28,907 bases of DNA from CAIUPE01 sp037131735 (GCA_037131735.1 JBAXQM010000029.1:1-28907); one strand, 5' to 3'; counted from the first letter of the stretch, positions 7,947-16,187 are shown. Translations and numbers: made by a program. The notes: generated by a model not told the origin, from the letters alone.

Positions 7947-9338
7947 TCACGTCCGCACGAAAGCCATTTTAGCCGAGAGAAAGAAGGGCGCGAGATATCC
8001 AGCGAGATTGCTGAGCGGAAGTGTTTCGGGTTTTAGATTTATTCCTAAGGTGTCAGCCATAAAAGCGCGTCGCGCTTCAATTCTCTGCCAGGCATCGGGA
8101 TAGGCTTCAGCAAAGGCAGCGCGTCCTTTTTCATCAAGAAGGGCAATGCCGTCTTCGATATTCGTTGTAAAATAGGTTGATCCTGTCGCGGGAATAATAT
8201 CGAGTTGAACAGCTTGGTGTGAGCGTAAGGTCTCTGTGCTGTTAAGATAGATCGGCGTGTTCATCCATTCATCGATATGAATGAGATGACCAGGATTGAG
8301 AATGAGTCCGAAAAAGGGATCACCCAGCCTATCCCACACCATGCGGTAGAGATCACCACCCGAAACGCCGATGCCCATCAATTCGTACCAAGCGGCGGCT
8401 GTATCGAAATAGGGTGCTGCCAAACGAGAGACATAATCGCGCGCCGCTTCGGGTAAATCATCAGCGGACCCGGCAACCCATCCTGCGCGCGCCGTTAATC
8501 CACCCCAAAGGCCGATGGCCATTGTGATAGGATCGCCTCTGTTGATAACCCGATCACCGGGCGACTCTAATCCGGCATAGGCGCGTTTGCCGGCAGACAA
8601 CATGGGGTGAGCACTGAGCGGATATTGGCCCAGCGCCATGAGGCGTGCGGCCTCCATTTCGCGCATTCCCGGGTGCAGACCGAAAAGAACGCGCTTGATC
8701 GCTTCGGATGCATGGCTTGCCGCAAATTCAAATTGCGCTATTTGATCGATATCGTTGATCGCGCGTAAGCCGGTTTCACTCTCCATAAAAATCCGGCCCG
8801 CATTCACAACCCGTCCGCTCTCACTAACAAGACGTCGGAGCGTGTCGATGATGAAACTCGGCACCTCGCTCCATGTTTCGAATTCGGGGGTCTCGTCTGA
8901 ATTGAAATATTTCCAGCCTGCAACTCCAATGACCTGTCCTTTGCTGAGACCCGCATCGGCGAGGAGATCATGCAATGCGGGGGTTTTGGTTCGGTCTTGT
9001 CCCAAAAGGCCGAAGGGCTGGTAGAGAATAGTGCCTCCGCCGGTCTTGGACTCTCGGGCGCGACCGAGATTTTCCGGACCGGTTACAATCAAGGGATCGC
9101 GACCTTTAACAAGGATGAGGATTGCTTCCTCAAAGCGCGGATCAAAACCGGTGAGAAATGTGAAATTGGCCGTGTGCTCGCGATCGGCATAGACAATCAA
9201 AGCGTCCAAACCTGTTGCAGTCATGCGCGTCCGCAGTTGGGTTAAGCGGGCTTGATAGACGCTGTCTCTGATAACCGGACTCTGATCCGGGACACCAAAA
9301 TCCGGTAATTTGATCTCTTTCAGCTGCACGCGGCTCAT
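7947..9338 (-). CDS. M24 (creatinase/Xaa-Pro aminopeptidase) family protein, likely non-metallopeptidase
   Basis: A 463-residue protein with a creatinase-type N-terminal domain (FTFLTGFDPRFEEAILIL) followed by a pita-bread C-terminal domain. The conserved His is kept in NPGHLIHIDEW and the final Glu in NIEDGIALLDEKG. The two Asp ligands of M24 metallopeptidases are not where expected: the segment reads ITMAIGLWGGLTARAGW. The usual Glu before Pro is replaced in QLDIIPA. Creatinase, a metal-free amidinohydrolase of the same fold, also lacks these residues. As first gene of an operon with AllA and dihydropyrimidinase, it may hydrolyse a C-N bond of a ureide or guanidino compound; that is inference. 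ATG 9338 has GAGGG upstream. Confidence 0.75.
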   Translation of the reverse strand: MSRVQLKEIKLPDFGVPDQSPVIRDSVYQARLTQLRTRMTATGLDALIVYADREHTANFTFLTGFDPRFEEAILILVKGRDPLIVTGPENLGRARESKTGGGTILYQPFGLLGQDRTKTPALHDLLADAGLSKGQVIGVAGWKYFNSDETPEFETWSEVPSFIIDTLRRLVSESGRVVNAGRIFMESETGLRAINDIDQIAQFEFAASHASEAIKRVLFGLHPGMREMEAARLMALGQYPLSAHPMLSAGKRAYAGLESPGDRVINRGDPITMAIGLWGGLTARAGWVAGSADDLPEAARDYVSRLAAPYFDTAAAWYELMGIGVSGGDLYRMVWDRLGDPFFGLILNPGHLIHIDEWMNTPIYLNSTETLRSHQAVQLDIIPATGSTYFTTNIEDGIALLDEKGRAAFAEAYPDAWQRIEARRAFMADTLGINLKPETLPLSNLAGYLAPFFLSAKMAFVRT

Positions 9339-9376
9339 TGGGCCCTCATTTTTTTTAGTCTACTACCCCAAGGATA

Positions 9377-9501
9377 GGGCAGGCGTGCCCGCTCGACTAG
9401 TGCGCGTCCATCCACATGTTGATGATCACCGCCGAGAAATTCAGCTTCACGCCCTCCGTTTGCCATGCCAAGCTGAAACCAAGGCAACCCCATCGGGTTG
9501 C
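9377..9501 (+). promoter_or_regulatory. Structured leader/operator region of the nucleoside importer operon
   Basis: Three inverted repeats are packed in the region between the divergent operons. GGGCA-GGCG-TGCCC lies at 9377-9390. TTCAGCTT at 9440-9447 pairs with AAGCTGAA at 9470-9477. A perfect GCAACCC-CATC-GGGTTGC hairpin lies at 9484-9501, 26 bases before the start codon of the binding-protein gene. The last could be an operator palindrome or an RNA hairpin placed ahead of the ribosome-binding site. I do not recognise a known riboswitch class. Confidence 0.45.
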
Positions 9502-9527
9502 ACGACCAATAAAGAGGGGAGATTTCT

Positions 9528-10520
9528 ATGCGCTCATTTATTCTCGGCGCGGTGATGACGGCGGGTCTGACGCTCGCTGCTCATGCCGACACCGTCAAGC
9601 CTGCCATCGTGTATGATCTCGGCGGCAAATTCGATAAATCCTTCAATGAAGGTGTGTTCCGTGGTGCGGAAGCGTTCCAGAAATCATCGGGCGTTGAGTT
9701 CCGCGATTTTGAAATTCAAAATGACGCTCAGCGCGAGCAAGCGCTTCGTCGTTTCGCGAAGGATGGTTTTTCACCCATCCTCGCTGTGGGATTCAGCCAA
9801 GCCTCAGCGGTTGAAAAAGTAGCTAAAGAGTTCCCTGACACAAAATTCACAATCATCGACATGGTCGTTGACGCACCGAATGTTCAATCGGTTGTCTTTA
9901 AAGAACAGGAAGGCTCCTTCCTTGTTGGTCTCCTCGCCGCGAAAGCATCAAAGTCCGGTAAGGTTGGCTTCGTTGGCGGCATGGATATCCCACTCATCCG
10001 TCGTTTCGCCTGCGGTTATGTGCAGGGCGCAAAATATGCCAATGCAAAGGCTGAAATATTTCAGAACATGACGGGCACAACAGGCGCGGCATGGAATGAC
10101 CCTGTAAAGGGTGCCGAACTTGCGAAATCCCAAATCGATCGTGGTGCTGATGTTGTCTATCACGCCGCTGGCGGCACGGGTGTGGGCGTTCTGCGCGCTG
10201 CTGCGGATGCCGGCAAGCTCGGTATCGGTGTCGATTCAAACCAGAACGGCATGCATCCGGGCAAAGTTTTGACGTCGATGTTGAAGCGCGTGGACAATGC
10301 GACGATTAACGTTTTCCAATCTGCAAAAGAGGGCACCTGGAAGCCCGGTGTCACAGTGTTGGGCTTGAAAGAAAACGGCGTCGGTTGGGCTTTAGATGAT
10401 AACAACAAGGATTTGATCACCGCTGACATGAAATCAGCCGTTGATGCGGCAACAGCTGACATCGCATCAGGCAAAATCGTCGTTCACGACTATATGTCTG
10501 ACAGCAAGTGCCCCGAATAA
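9528..10520 (+). CDS. BMP family ABC transporter substrate-binding protein (nucleoside)
   Basis: A 330-residue periplasmic binding protein of the basic membrane protein/PnrA family, which binds nucleosides for ABC import. A signal peptide is clear, with likely cleavage after Ala20 (AAHA/DT). There is no lipobox Cys. Family features are KPAIVYDLGGKFDKSFNEG at the mature N-terminus, VGFSQASAVEKVA, VGFVGGMDIPLIRRF, and IGVDSNQNGMHPGKVLTS near the hinge. A strong GAGGGGAG ribosome-binding site precedes the ATG. It heads an operon with ATPase, two permeases, cytidine deaminase and purine nucleoside phosphorylase. That context supports nucleosides as substrates. Confidence 0.93.
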   Translation: MRSFILGAVMTAGLTLAAHADTVKPAIVYDLGGKFDKSFNEGVFRGAEAFQKSSGVEFRDFEIQNDAQREQALRRFAKDGFSPILAVGFSQASAVEKVAKEFPDTKFTIIDMVVDAPNVQSVVFKEQEGSFLVGLLAAKASKSGKVGFVGGMDIPLIRRFACGYVQGAKYANAKAEIFQNMTGTTGAAWNDPVKGAELAKSQIDRGADVVYHAAGGTGVGVLRAAADAGKLGIGVDSNQNGMHPGKVLTSMLKRVDNATINVFQSAKEGTWKPGVTVLGLKENGVGWALDDNNKDLITADMKSAVDAATADIASGKIVVHDYMSDSKCPE

Positions 10521-12061
10521 CAAATATAGTGGCGGGCGAAGCGCCCGCCATCGCCTTAACGGGCATTGATAAACGCTTTGGTGAGGTTCGCGCGAATAGC
10601 AACGTGAACCTCACCGTCGCGAGCGGTTCTGTGCATGGAATCGTCGGCGAAAACGGTGCCGGTAAATCAACTTTGATGTCGATCCTTTATGGATTTTACG
10701 AAGCTGACCGTGGCACCATTCATATTCATGGCAATGAAGTTCGAATAAGATCGCCGAAAGAGGCGATTGCGGTCGGCATCGGCATGGTGCATCAGCATTT
10801 CATGTTGGTTGATCCCTTAAGCGTGATCGACAATGTGATGTTGGGCGCGGAAGGCGGTGCCCTTCTGAGCAAAGGCGAGCAGCATATTCGCGCGGCCCTT
10901 GCAAAACTCGGGCATGATTACGGCTTGGACATTGATCCCGACGCGATTGTGGGCGACCTGCCTGTGGGCCTGCAACAACGTGTTGAAATTTTAAAAGCAC
11001 TGGTGCGCGGTGCCGATATTCTCATTCTTGATGAACCAACGGCGGTGCTTACGCCGGATGAGGCCGAGCAGCTTTTTGGGTTGCTCCGCACGCTGGCCTC
11101 TCAGGGTAAAACAGTGATCCTGATCACACATAAGCTTCATGAGATTATGGCGGTGACCGATCACGTCTCTGTGATGCGTCGTGGCGAGATGGTGGCGACA
11201 TTAGAAACCGCGCAAACATCTCCCGCGCACTTGGCTGATCAGATGGTCGGTCGTCATGTATTGTTGGATGTCTCCAAAGGCCCCGCAAAACTAGGCCCTG
11301 TGCGGCTGAGTGTTGAACATCTCGTTATCAAAGACGCTCACGCCTCGTTGCGTGTTAAGGATGTGTCCTTTGATATTCGCGCAGGCGAGATTTTGGGCCT
11401 TGCCGGTGTTGCGGGTAATGGCCAAAAAGAACTCTTGGAAGCGCTTGCTGGTATCATCACGCCAACGCTTGGTCGCATTTTGTTGGATGGCGAAGATCTT
11501 AGTCTTGTTGCGCCCACACCAGCTGATCGCCGCGCGCACGGCTTGCTGCATATTCCCGAAGATCGCCAGCGCATGGGTCTTGTGTCAGCCTTTAGTGCCG
11601 CTGAGAGTATGATTTTAGGCTATCAAACGGATGCGGAATTTGGCGCAGGGCCCTTGCTTTCATCGTCAGCGATTGAAGCGCATACGACAAAAGAAATGGA
11701 CCTCTATGATATCCGGCCGCGTGATGCCGCGCTAAAGACGGCAAAATTCTCCGGCGGCAATCAGCAAAAAATTGTTCTCGCGCGCGAAATTGAACATCAC
11801 CCCAAAGTTTTGATTGTGGGTCAACCTACACGCGGCGTGGATGTCGGTGCCATTGAATTTATCCATAAAAGACTGATTGCCTTGCGCGATGCAGGTGTTG
11901 CTATTCTTCTCGTTTCTGTCGAGCTTGATGAAATTATGAGCCTGTCTGATCGGATCATTGTCATGTGCGGCGGTGTGATTACCGGTGAACGGACTCCCGA
12001 AACAACCAATGACCGCGATCTGGGATTGCTCATGGCAGGCGTCACGGAGCGCGCGGGATGA
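10508..12061 (+). CDS. Nucleoside ABC importer, double ATP-binding protein
   Basis: A 517-residue protein with two fused nucleotide-binding domains, as in YufO/NupO-type and sugar-type importers. The first domain has Walker A GENGAGKST (about 47-55), FMLVDPLSV near the Q-loop, and Walker B ILILDEPT. The second has the degenerate GNGQKE P-loop, signature FSGGNQQK and VGQPTRGVD, all normal for this family. Two GTG starts are possible: 10508, overlapping the end of the binding-protein gene by 13 bases, or 10529, at the foot of a strong hairpin. Neither has an obvious ribosome-binding site. The stop overlaps the next ATG (ATGA), coupling it to the permease. Confidence 0.9.
   Translation: MPRITNIVAGEAPAIALTGIDKRFGEVRANSNVNLTVASGSVHGIVGENGAGKSTLMSILYGFYEADRGTIHIHGNEVRIRSPKEAIAVGIGMVHQHFMLVDPLSVIDNVMLGAEGGALLSKGEQHIRAALAKLGHDYGLDIDPDAIVGDLPVGLQQRVEILKALVRGADILILDEPTAVLTPDEAEQLFGLLRTLASQGKTVILITHKLHEIMAVTDHVSVMRRGEMVATLETAQTSPAHLADQMVGRHVLLDVSKGPAKLGPVRLSVEHLVIKDAHASLRVKDVSFDIRAGEILGLAGVAGNGQKELLEALAGIITPTLGRILLDGEDLSLVAPTPADRRAHGLLHIPEDRQRMGLVSAFSAAESMILGYQTDAEFGAGPLLSSSAIEAHTTKEMDLYDIRPRDAALKTAKFSGGNQQKIVLAREIEHHPKVLIVGQPTRGVDVGAIEFIHKRLIALRDAGVAILLVSVELDEIMSLSDRIIVMCGGVITGERTPETTNDRDLGLLMAGVTERAG
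10531..10549 (+). repeat. Intercistronic hairpin after the binding-protein gene
   Basis: GGCGGGCG-AAG-CGCCCGCC is a perfect 8-base inverted repeat with a 3-base loop, starting 11 bases after the binding-protein stop codon. No T-run follows, so it is not a classical terminator. Such hairpins often protect the upstream mRNA and give excess binding protein over ATPase. Here it also lies inside the N-terminal coding region of the ATPase gene, or directly at its alternative GTG start. Confidence 0.6.
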
Positions 12062-13161
12062 GTGCGCCTATTGAATTACCTAAATGGGCTGATGTGAGCC
12101 TTGTGCCGATCCTTGCGGTGATCGTTGCATTTTTAATTGCGGGTCTTGTCGTGCTGGGTATCGGAGAGAGCCCTGTCAAAGCCACGGTGCTGCTTATCAA
12201 TGGCGCATTGGGATCAGGCGAGGGGATTGGCTACACGCTCTATTACGCGACGAATTTTATCTTCACCGGCCTCGCTGTCGCCATCGCTTTTCACGCCGGG
12301 CTTTTTAACATTGGTGGTGAAGGCCAAGCGACGATGGGCGGGTTGGGTGCGGCTCTGGTCTGTCTCAGACTAGATTTTCTTCCCTGGTATATCGTTCTGC
12401 CGCTGGCGATCATGGGCGCGATGGCGATGGGTGCTTTATGGGCATTTATCCCCGGCTATCTGCAAGTTAAACGCGGTAGCCATGTCGTTATCACCACGAT
12501 CATGTTTAACTTTTTAGCGGCTACACTGGTCGTCTATCTTCTTGTGAATGTGATCGGCAAGCCAGGATCCATGTCGCCAGAAACACGCGTCTTCGAAGCG
12601 TCAGCGCATTTGCCCTATCTCCATGAAGCATTCGCGTTTTTCGGTATTACGATTCCCAAATCCCCACTCAATCTGTCTTTCATTCTTGCATTAGTCGCAT
12701 CAGCCTTTGTGTGGATTCTCGTATGGCATACGCGGCTTGGCTATGCGATCCGGACTGTCGGCCATAGTCCAACGGCCGCGACCTATGCGGGGATTTCCAT
12801 TGGTCGCATCACGATGATCACAATGGCGATGTCGGGTGCGCTAGCGGGTTTGCTCGCGGTCAATGAAATCTTGGGTGTGCAAGGGCGATTGCTGCTCGAA
12901 TTTTCTTCAGGCTATGGCTTTATAGGCATTGCGGTCGCTTTGATGGGCCGCGCGCATCCTGTCGGCATTATTCTCGCGTCCATTCTTTTCGGTATCCTCT
13001 ATCAAGGCGGCACAGAACTCTCTTTTGAAATGCCGCGTGTGACACGCGATATGATCGTTGCGATCTCCGGTCTCGTCATCCTTTTTGCAGGGGCGCTTGA
13101 TGGTTTGATCCGCCGACCGGTTTCCGGTGTCTTTGCTCGCCTTTTGAAGAAGGGAGCGTAG
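12058..13161 (+). CDS. Nucleoside ABC importer permease 1
   Basis: A 367-residue inner-membrane permease of the branched-chain/ribose-type family (YufP/NupP-like), with about nine to ten hydrophobic segments. Family motifs are FHAGLFNIGGEGQ (about residues 78-90) and the cytoplasmic coupling region TRLGYAIRTVGHSPTAATYAG. It forms the heterodimeric channel with the next gene product. The ATG overlaps the ATPase stop by four bases, so start choice is firm. All four transporter parts are consecutive. Confidence 0.93.
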   Translation: MSAPIELPKWADVSLVPILAVIVAFLIAGLVVLGIGESPVKATVLLINGALGSGEGIGYTLYYATNFIFTGLAVAIAFHAGLFNIGGEGQATMGGLGAALVCLRLDFLPWYIVLPLAIMGAMAMGALWAFIPGYLQVKRGSHVVITTIMFNFLAATLVVYLLVNVIGKPGSMSPETRVFEASAHLPYLHEAFAFFGITIPKSPLNLSFILALVASAFVWILVWHTRLGYAIRTVGHSPTAATYAGISIGRITMITMAMSGALAGLLAVNEILGVQGRLLLEFSSGYGFIGIAVALMGRAHPVGIILASILFGILYQGGTELSFEMPRVTRDMIVAISGLVILFAGALDGLIRRPVSGVFARLLKKGA

Positions 13162-13165
13162 CGCA

Positions 13166-14137
13166 ATGGACTACTATGCCACACTCATTGCCATTCTCGA
13201 GTCGAGCATAAGGCTTTGCATACCGTTAGTGTTTGCCTGTCTCGCTGGTCTTTGGTCGGAAAAGTCCGGTGTCGTTGATATCGGCCTTGAAGGCAAAATG
13301 TTGGTTGCCGCATTTGCCTCCGCCGCTGCAGCGGGGGCAACAAATAGTGCTTTTGTAGGATTAGGTGCGGGGATTATTGCCGCAATTATCTTTGCGTTGA
13401 TCCATGGCTTTGCCGCGATCAGCCAACGCGGCAATCAAATCGTTTCAGGCGTTGCGATCAATATGTTGGCCGCGGGGCTCACCGCTCTCGTCGGCAATGC
13501 GTGGTACGCGCAAGGCGGCCGTACAACACCGCTTGAAGGCAATGCGCGCTTTCTTCCTTTAACCTGGCCTGGCGTGGAAGCGATTGATCAAATCCCGATC
13601 ATTGGTCCGATTTACGCGCATCTGATATCAGGCCATTCAATTCTTGCTTATTGCGCGTTAGCCGCAACAGTGGCGAGCGCGTTTGTTTTACGCCACACAC
13701 GGTTCGGCTTGCGTATCCGCGCGGTCGGTGAAAATCCTGCAGCGGTGGATACAGCAGGCGTATCCGTCACGCGCTTGCGCTATGCCGCTGTGATCATTGC
13801 GGGCGTGCTATGCGGCTTTGCAGGGTCTTATCTGTCGCTCGGCCAAGCGGCAGGCTTTCTCCCTAACATGACGGCAGGCAAAGGCTTCATCGCCTTGGCC
13901 GCTTTGATCTTCGCCAAATGGCGCGCGTGGTCGGCAATGTGGACATGTTTTCTTTTTGGGCTCTTAGATGCCGTGGCTATTCGCCTTCAAGGCGTCAGTG
14001 TGCCGGGCATCGGACAAATTCCGGTGCAAGCTATTCAAGCTCTTCCTTATCTCATGACTGTTATCTTGCTCGCAGGCTTTATCGGTAAAGCCATTCCGCC
14101 CAAGGCCTCGGGCTTGCCTTATGTGAAAGAACGCTGA
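13166..14137 (+). CDS. Nucleoside ABC importer permease 2
   Basis: A 323-residue second permease (YufQ/NupQ-like) with eight to nine hydrophobic segments. It carries ESSIRLCIPLVFACLAGLWS at the N-terminus, VDIGLEGKML, and the coupling motif TRFGLRIRAVGENPAAVDTAG. The ATG at 13166 follows AGGGAGCG. Its TGA shares one base with the ATG of cdd (TGATG), so transporter and salvage genes are co-translated. This gene order supports import of pyrimidine and purine nucleosides for the enzymes encoded next. Confidence 0.93.
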   Translation: MDYYATLIAILESSIRLCIPLVFACLAGLWSEKSGVVDIGLEGKMLVAAFASAAAAGATNSAFVGLGAGIIAAIIFALIHGFAAISQRGNQIVSGVAINMLAAGLTALVGNAWYAQGGRTTPLEGNARFLPLTWPGVEAIDQIPIIGPIYAHLISGHSILAYCALAATVASAFVLRHTRFGLRIRAVGENPAAVDTAGVSVTRLRYAAVIIAGVLCGFAGSYLSLGQAAGFLPNMTAGKGFIALAALIFAKWRAWSAMWTCFLFGLLDAVAIRLQGVSVPGIGQIPVQAIQALPYLMTVILLAGFIGKAIPPKASGLPYVKER

Positions 14138-14541
14138 TGGACGCTTCGCTTAAAGCCCTTTTTGATGCAGCCGATATAGCGGCTGCAAAGGCCTATGCGC
14201 CTTATTCGAAATTTCTCGTGGGCGCAGCTATTCGCACTTTGACAGGAAAAATAATCGTGGGGTGCAATGTAGAGAACGCTGCTTACCCCGCAGGCACCTG
14301 CGCGGAGGCCGGTGCAATTGCGGCCATGATCGCAGAAGGCGTTACGAAGATTGCTGACATCGCGATTGTCGGCGTGAAGAGTAATCCTTGTTATCCCTGC
14401 GGGGCATGCCGCCAACGCATCTTTGAATTTTCCGATGCATCAACACGAGTGCATTTACGCGATGGTGTAACCGGTGAGGCGATTACACATTCTATCGAAA
14501 CCTTGTTACCGCATGCTTTTGGTCCGCGAGATTTAGCATGA
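14137..14541 (+). CDS. cdd: Cytidine deaminase
   Basis: A 134-residue small, homotetrameric-type cytidine deaminase (EC 3.5.4.5), converting cytidine and deoxycytidine to uridine and deoxyuridine. Zinc ligands are Cys55 (TCAEAGA), Cys88 and Cys91 (PCGACRQ), with catalytic Glu57. The N-terminal AYAPYSKFLVGAA block and the NVENAAYPAG substrate loop are intact. It overlaps the upstream permease gene and the downstream nucleoside phosphorylase gene, so it is translated as part of the importer operon. It supplies uridine whose further breakdown could link to the divergent dihydropyrimidinase, but no uridine phosphorylase or dihydropyrimidine dehydrogenase is seen here. Confidence 0.95.
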   Translation: MDASLKALFDAADIAAAKAYAPYSKFLVGAAIRTLTGKIIVGCNVENAAYPAGTCAEAGAIAAMIAEGVTKIADIAIVGVKSNPCYPCGACRQRIFEFSDASTRVHLRDGVTGEAITHSIETLLPHAFGPRDLA

Positions 14542-15344
14542 ACAATCCTGTGCAAGCCGCGTTGATGGCTCTTAAAGACTGGGGCGTCGAACGGTCCTTC
14601 GATTTTGGTCTTGTGCTCGGCACTGGCTTGGGGCCGGTCGCTGAACTTGTTCAAAATCCGGTGACTGTCCCTTACGCGCAGATCCCTGGTTTTCCGAAAG
14701 GCCAAGTCTCTGGCCATTCAGCGCGTGTCGTCGCAGGTACTATTGGCACAGCGCGCGTCTTTGTTATGCAAGGGCGCGCGCATTATTACGAACATGGCGA
14801 CCCTGCCATAATGCGCACGCCGATTGAAACTATGGCGGCGCTTGGCATTAATAATTTGATCCTGACCAATGCCGCGGGCTCGCTGCTTGAAGATGTGCCG
14901 CCGGGTGAGTTGTCATTGATTACTGATCACATCAATCTGTCCGGTGTTAATCCGCTGATTGGCGTGAGTGATGATTCTCGTTTCGTGCCGATGGTTGATG
15001 CCTATGAGCCCGCTTTGCGTAAGGCATTAAAACAAGCGGCGATGACCTCGCATGTGACATTGCGTGAGGGTGTCTATCAGTGGTTCCCCGGCCCAAGCTT
15101 CGAGACGCCAGCCGAAATCCGCGCATCGAAAATGCTCGGTGCGACTTTGGTGGGTATGTCGACCGTTCCCGAAGTTATTCTCGCGCGCCGTATCGGTTTG
15201 CGCATGGCGGCTATCTCCATGGTCACTAATTATGGCGCCGGCCTATTCGGTGGCGCGCCATCACATACTGAAACAAAAAGCGTTGCCGCAGAAGCGGGCC
15301 AGAAGATGAAAGCGCTGTTGGAGCAATTTTTTAACATGGCGTGA
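14538..15344 (+). CDS. punA: Purine nucleoside phosphorylase (trimeric type)
   Basis: A 268-residue enzyme (EC 2.4.2.1) that phosphorolyses guanosine, inosine and their deoxy forms to free base and (deoxy)ribose-1-phosphate. Visible parts are the phosphate loop LGTGLG (about 27-32), QGRAHYYEHG with Arg80 and His82, TNAAGSL, GPSFETPAEIR with Glu189, and VTNYGAG with Asn231. The Glu/Asn pair favours 6-oxopurines. The usual YEG after the HYYE block reads YEHG, a small deviation. The ATG overlaps the cdd stop (ATGA). Methylthioadenosine phosphorylases share the fold, but the motifs here fit PNP better. Confidence 0.92.
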   Translation: MNNPVQAALMALKDWGVERSFDFGLVLGTGLGPVAELVQNPVTVPYAQIPGFPKGQVSGHSARVVAGTIGTARVFVMQGRAHYYEHGDPAIMRTPIETMAALGINNLILTNAAGSLLEDVPPGELSLITDHINLSGVNPLIGVSDDSRFVPMVDAYEPALRKALKQAAMTSHVTLREGVYQWFPGPSFETPAEIRASKMLGATLVGMSTVPEVILARRIGLRMAAISMVTNYGAGLFGGAPSHTETKSVAAEAGQKMKALLEQFFNMA

Positions 15345-15389
15345 TGAGCTGCCGATTGCGCTCTTGACGTTGATAAAGAGGAAGCACTC

Positions 15390-16187
15390 ATGGCTCGAAA
15401 GAAACCTACAGTTGCCGATTTGCGGGCGTTGAAAGGCAAAGGCCAATTGACGATGCTCAAAGTCACAACACTCGAAGAGGCTGCGGCAGCGGAAGAGGCG
15501 GGTATTGATATTGTTTCGCTGCCTGAACAGCTCGTAACGCATCCTGAATATCGACGCGTTGCACCGAGTCTTTTTTCAATGACGGGCGTCAGTCATCTCG
15601 AAGCGGGTACGCGTGACGATTATCTGCGATGGTCCTTGAAGATGTTAAATTTGGGCGCGGACGCGGTTTATTGTTCCGCCGGTTTAGGCACTGTTGAGCA
15701 TCTGACGCGTGAATTCATTCCCGTTGTCGGTCATGTGGGCCTCGTGCCTTCGCGCGTCACTTGGACAGGTGGCTTTAAAGCCGTCGGGAAAACGGCGGAG
15801 TCCGCCCTTGCTCTCTATGAAGAATGCAAGGCTTACGAAGGGGCTGGCGCCTTTGCGGTAGAGATCGAAGTTGTGCCGGTCGAGGTGGCAACCGAAATCA
15901 GCAAAAGGGTAAACCTCTTGCTTTGGTCAATGGGCGCGGGGCCCGGATGTGATGCGCAATATCTTTTTGCGGAAGACATTTTGGGGACCAATCGGGGGCA
16001 CATGCCGCGGCATTCGAAAGTCTATAGAAATTTTGCGGCTGAATTCGACCGGTTACAACGTGAACGCGTCGCTGCTTTCTCGGAATACATCGCCGATGTC
16101 CGCTTGGGATCCTATCCTGAAGAAAAACATATCGTGCGGATGACCAGTGCGGAATTAGAGACGTTCAAGAAGAACCTCAAAGACTGA
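15390..16187 (+). CDS. PanB-like (ketopantoate hydroxymethyltransferase family) protein of unknown reaction
   Basis: A 265-residue TIM-barrel protein alignable along its length to PanB (EC 2.1.2.11). Shared blocks are GHVGLVPS (His115), GGFKAVGKT, the EIEVVPVEVA strand with Glu160 matching the PanB catalytic base, and GAGPGCDAQ. PanB metal and substrate residues are replaced: VGDSL reads SLPEQL, LADLPF reads LFSMTG, and VKIEGG reads VYCSAG. True ketopantoate synthesis is therefore doubtful. A good AGAGGAAG site precedes ATG 15390, 45 bases after the PNP stop, so it is probably the last gene of the nucleoside operon. A C-C lyase or transferase acting on a nucleoside-derived keto acid is possible but unproven. 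Confidence 0.7.
   Translation: MARKKPTVADLRALKGKGQLTMLKVTTLEEAAAAEEAGIDIVSLPEQLVTHPEYRRVAPSLFSMTGVSHLEAGTRDDYLRWSLKMLNLGADAVYCSAGLGTVEHLTREFIPVVGHVGLVPSRVTWTGGFKAVGKTAESALALYEECKAYEGAGAFAVEIEVVPVEVATEISKRVNLLLWSMGAGPGCDAQYLFAEDILGTNRGHMPRHSKVYRNFAAEFDRLQRERVAAFSEYIADVRLGSYPEEKHIVRMTSAELETFKKNLKD

Noticed and set aside
9416..9460. Short frame reading ITAEKFSFTPS, resembling a cupredoxin start
   Set aside because: The similarity lasts about 11 residues, then is lost, and no copper-binding residues follow. Probably chance.
15390..16187. Calling this gene panB for pantothenate synthesis
   Set aside because: Key PanB residues are replaced and the operon is for nucleoside salvage, so a pantothenate label would be misleading.
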